Positions 5,800 through 7,058 of a DNA stretch of 7,058 bases are shown piece by piece. Positions within the stretch are counted from its first letter, which is position 1. Each line of letters opens with the position of its first letter. Location: NCBI GenBank assembly GCA_036736205.1, contig DAINMX010000292.1, forward strand, positions 1 to 7,058. The letters run 5' to 3'. This DNA comes from XYA12-FULL-58-9 sp001798605 (GTDB lineage Bacteria > Myxococcota > XYA12-FULL-58-9). A model generated the notes under the pieces. The model saw only the letters and a program-made list of their open reading frames with translations. It had not been told where the DNA came from and searched no databases. A program made the position numbers and the translations under genes.

Positions 5800-7058
5800 T
5801 CAAATACCGACGCCCAACAACAAAACAACAAAAATCGCACCAGGACCGAGATCGGGATGAGAGCCCTGTGCCACACCGACTCCGAGGTGAGTGATTGTTG
5901 TGTCCGCTGCCACCCTCTCTGGACCTATCTGACTCAAATCACCGACAGCCACAACCATTGCCCGAATACCCTTGTAACGGCCAGCCACAGGTTTGAGCAT
6001 GTCCGGATCCTGCAACAGCTTCGCCTCCGCGGCTCCCCGTTTGGCAATCTCCTGCGCCCCTTTTTGCGCGATGCGATCGAGAGCTTCATCTGCGCGCAAT
6101 CTCCGCGCCGCTCGCAAGCGTTTACCCAATTGCTGCTGTGCCTTCGCCAAATCGAGGCGGGGCGGCGAAAGGGTGAACAGCTCAGTCACCAACAGATCAT
6201 CAGCCACGCCATCGCTTGCCGACACGACGCCCACACCCACATGCGTCGCCTGCGCCGAAAGAATGTTTGCCCGATGCCCGGGACTGTTCATAAGACTTCG
6301 ATGCGCCTCGTCCACGCTGGATGAACGAGCCAAATTCTCTTGGACCAGCGGACGGACAATTCCAGCCCGTTTCAGTCGGTCGTAAGCGGCCCCAGAGATG
6401 GCAGACACATGCACAACCTTGCCCGTACGCACCATCTCCTCACTGTAGGAACGCGCCACCGCGGCGACATCGGCATCAACCTGCAGCTCCGACAAACCTG
6501 CCCTCAGACGCTCTGCGTTGATCAGACCAATCAATCGCGATTCTTGAGCGTCGAGATCGCCCAAATCACCTGCCCCAACCGTCTGCGTCTGGAGTTGACG
6601 GGGCGGCACTCGACCGCAGTATATGGGAAAGTTAGCAAGCACGGTGGCACCCTCATTGGCTGCCGCCGATACCTCGAGGCGTATTGCGTCACCATCACAC
6701 GACAGTTCGGCTGTGAAACCGCCCTTGCCCCAACGCTTCACCGGGACCTCTACCACCTCACCGCTATCACGGGTGACAAAGACAACCGGATCCGCATATG
6801 GAACATGGACCTGCCCACGCAAGCGCACCCGCGCCCCCTGGGGGACCGATCGCGGCACTGGATCCAAGGTCAGGTGACTGACCTGCATCGCCGCAATCAC
6901 CACACGCTCACTACCCTGTCGATCTGCAACGCCGATTCCCAGCCACTGATACGTTGACGTGGCGATGATGTCCCGCAGTCGTTCGGCGACAACCTGCGCC
7001 AGAGCAACATCGTCACTTCGCGTCGTGAACATAACGAGCAGGTGCGGAGTCGGCTCGA
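5800..7058 (-). CDS. CAP/SCP-domain protein of myxobacterial layout, 5' end cut off by the window
   Basis: The frame stays open to the right edge. Upstream of the first ATG (7032) it reads EPTPHLLV without a stop, and the protein starting at that ATG would have no signal peptide, so the true start is probably outside the window. Residues are numbered from that ATG. Residues 10-140 form an unnamed beta-rich region with LTLDPVPR and VLANFPIYCG. Residues 164-287 are a CAP (SCP/PR-1, PF00188-like) domain with LINAERLRAGL, VVHVS (H208), QENLA (E232) and SPGHRANIL (H253), so the cavity His/Glu residues are kept. Residues about 295-410 look like a second, degenerate CAP unit ending THLGVGVAQG and IFVVLLLGV, without those residues. 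Bacterial CAP proteins are usually exported; their biochemical role is mostly unknown. The region before the CAP domain resembles proteins I know from Myxococcota. The gene ends 121 bp before the CoA-transferase gene with no visible terminator. Confidence 0.88.
   Translation of the reverse strand, partial: EPTPHLLVMFTTRSDDVALAQVVAERLRDIIATSTYQWLGIGVADRQGSERVVIAAMQVSHLTLDPVPRSVPQGARVRLRGQVHVPYADPVVFVTRDSGEVVEVPVKRWGKGGFTAELSCDGDAIRLEVSAAANEGATVLANFPIYCGRVPPRQLQTQTVGAGDLGDLDAQESRLIGLINAERLRAGLSELQVDADVAAVARSYSEEMVRTGKVVHVSAISGAAYDRLKRAGIVRPLVQENLARSSSVDEAHRSLMNSPGHRANILSAQATHVGVGVVSASDGVADDLLVTELFTLSPPRLDLAKAQQQLGKRLRAARRLRADEALDRIAQKGAQEIAKRGAAEAKLLQDPDMLKPVAGRYKGIRAMVVAVGDLSQIGPERVAADTTITHLGVGVAQGSHPDLGPGAIFVVLLLGVGI

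Noticed and set aside
4497..5894. Two long plus-strand frames (4497-5111 and 5121-5894)
   Set aside because: They are antisense shadows of the CoA-transferase gene and, at the end, of the CAP gene. No motif or supporting ribosome site was seen.
5677..6957. Plus-strand frames 5677-6324 and 6340-6957
   Set aside because: They are antisense to the CAP gene, with biased composition (His, Arg and Thr rich) typical of shadow frames.
7030..7032. ATG at 7032 as the true start of the CAP gene
   Set aside because: The frame continues to the window edge without a stop (EPTPHLLV before the Met), there is no signal peptide after this ATG, and the domain appears to begin before it.

Overview
All five genes that can be supported lie on the minus strand and read leftward. 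In transcription order they are: (1) a CAP/SCP-domain protein, cut at its 5' end by the right edge; (2) a large fused double-domain family III (CaiB/BaiF) CoA-transferase; (3) a LytM/M23 metallopeptidase lipoprotein; (4) a tandem-FHA protein with a C-terminal membrane anchor; (5) an MltF-like lytic transglycosylase lipoprotein, cut at its 3' end by the left edge. The gaps between them are about 121, 48, 102 and 51 bp. No rho-independent terminator is visible between them, so some or all could be co-transcribed, at least from the CoA-transferase gene onward. No RNA gene, insertion sequence, CRISPR array or tandem-repeat locus was seen, apart from a small in-gene repeat in the FHA linker.

The proteins suggest a Gram-negative bacterium of the Myxococcota or wider former Deltaproteobacteria. 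The CAP protein has a long beta-rich domain ahead of the CAP domain, ending in the motif VLANFPIYCG; I know this layout mainly from myxobacterial proteins. The FHA protein has an Asp/Ala/Gly/Glu-rich linker, and lipoproteins are frequent. Base composition is moderately GC-rich, less extreme than in classical Myxococcus. This placement is inference from family resemblance.

Four of the five products plausibly act at or near the cell envelope. The M23 peptidase would cut peptide cross-links and the MltF-like enzyme would cut glycan strands. The CAP protein is probably exported, although its N-terminus is outside the window. The FHA protein is predicted to be held at the inner membrane with its two phosphothreonine-binding domains in the cytoplasm. 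The CoA-transferase is the odd member: it is cytoplasmic and metabolic by family, but it has a hydrophobic, aromatic C-terminal tail.

The points most worth a second look are the division of key residues between the two CoA-transferase halves, the altered lytic-transglycosylase motifs in the MltF-like protein, the CAP-like but ligand-less tail of the CAP protein, and a 121-bp leader holding a small hairpin and a possible short reading frame. I did not find convincing evidence of a wholly new system.
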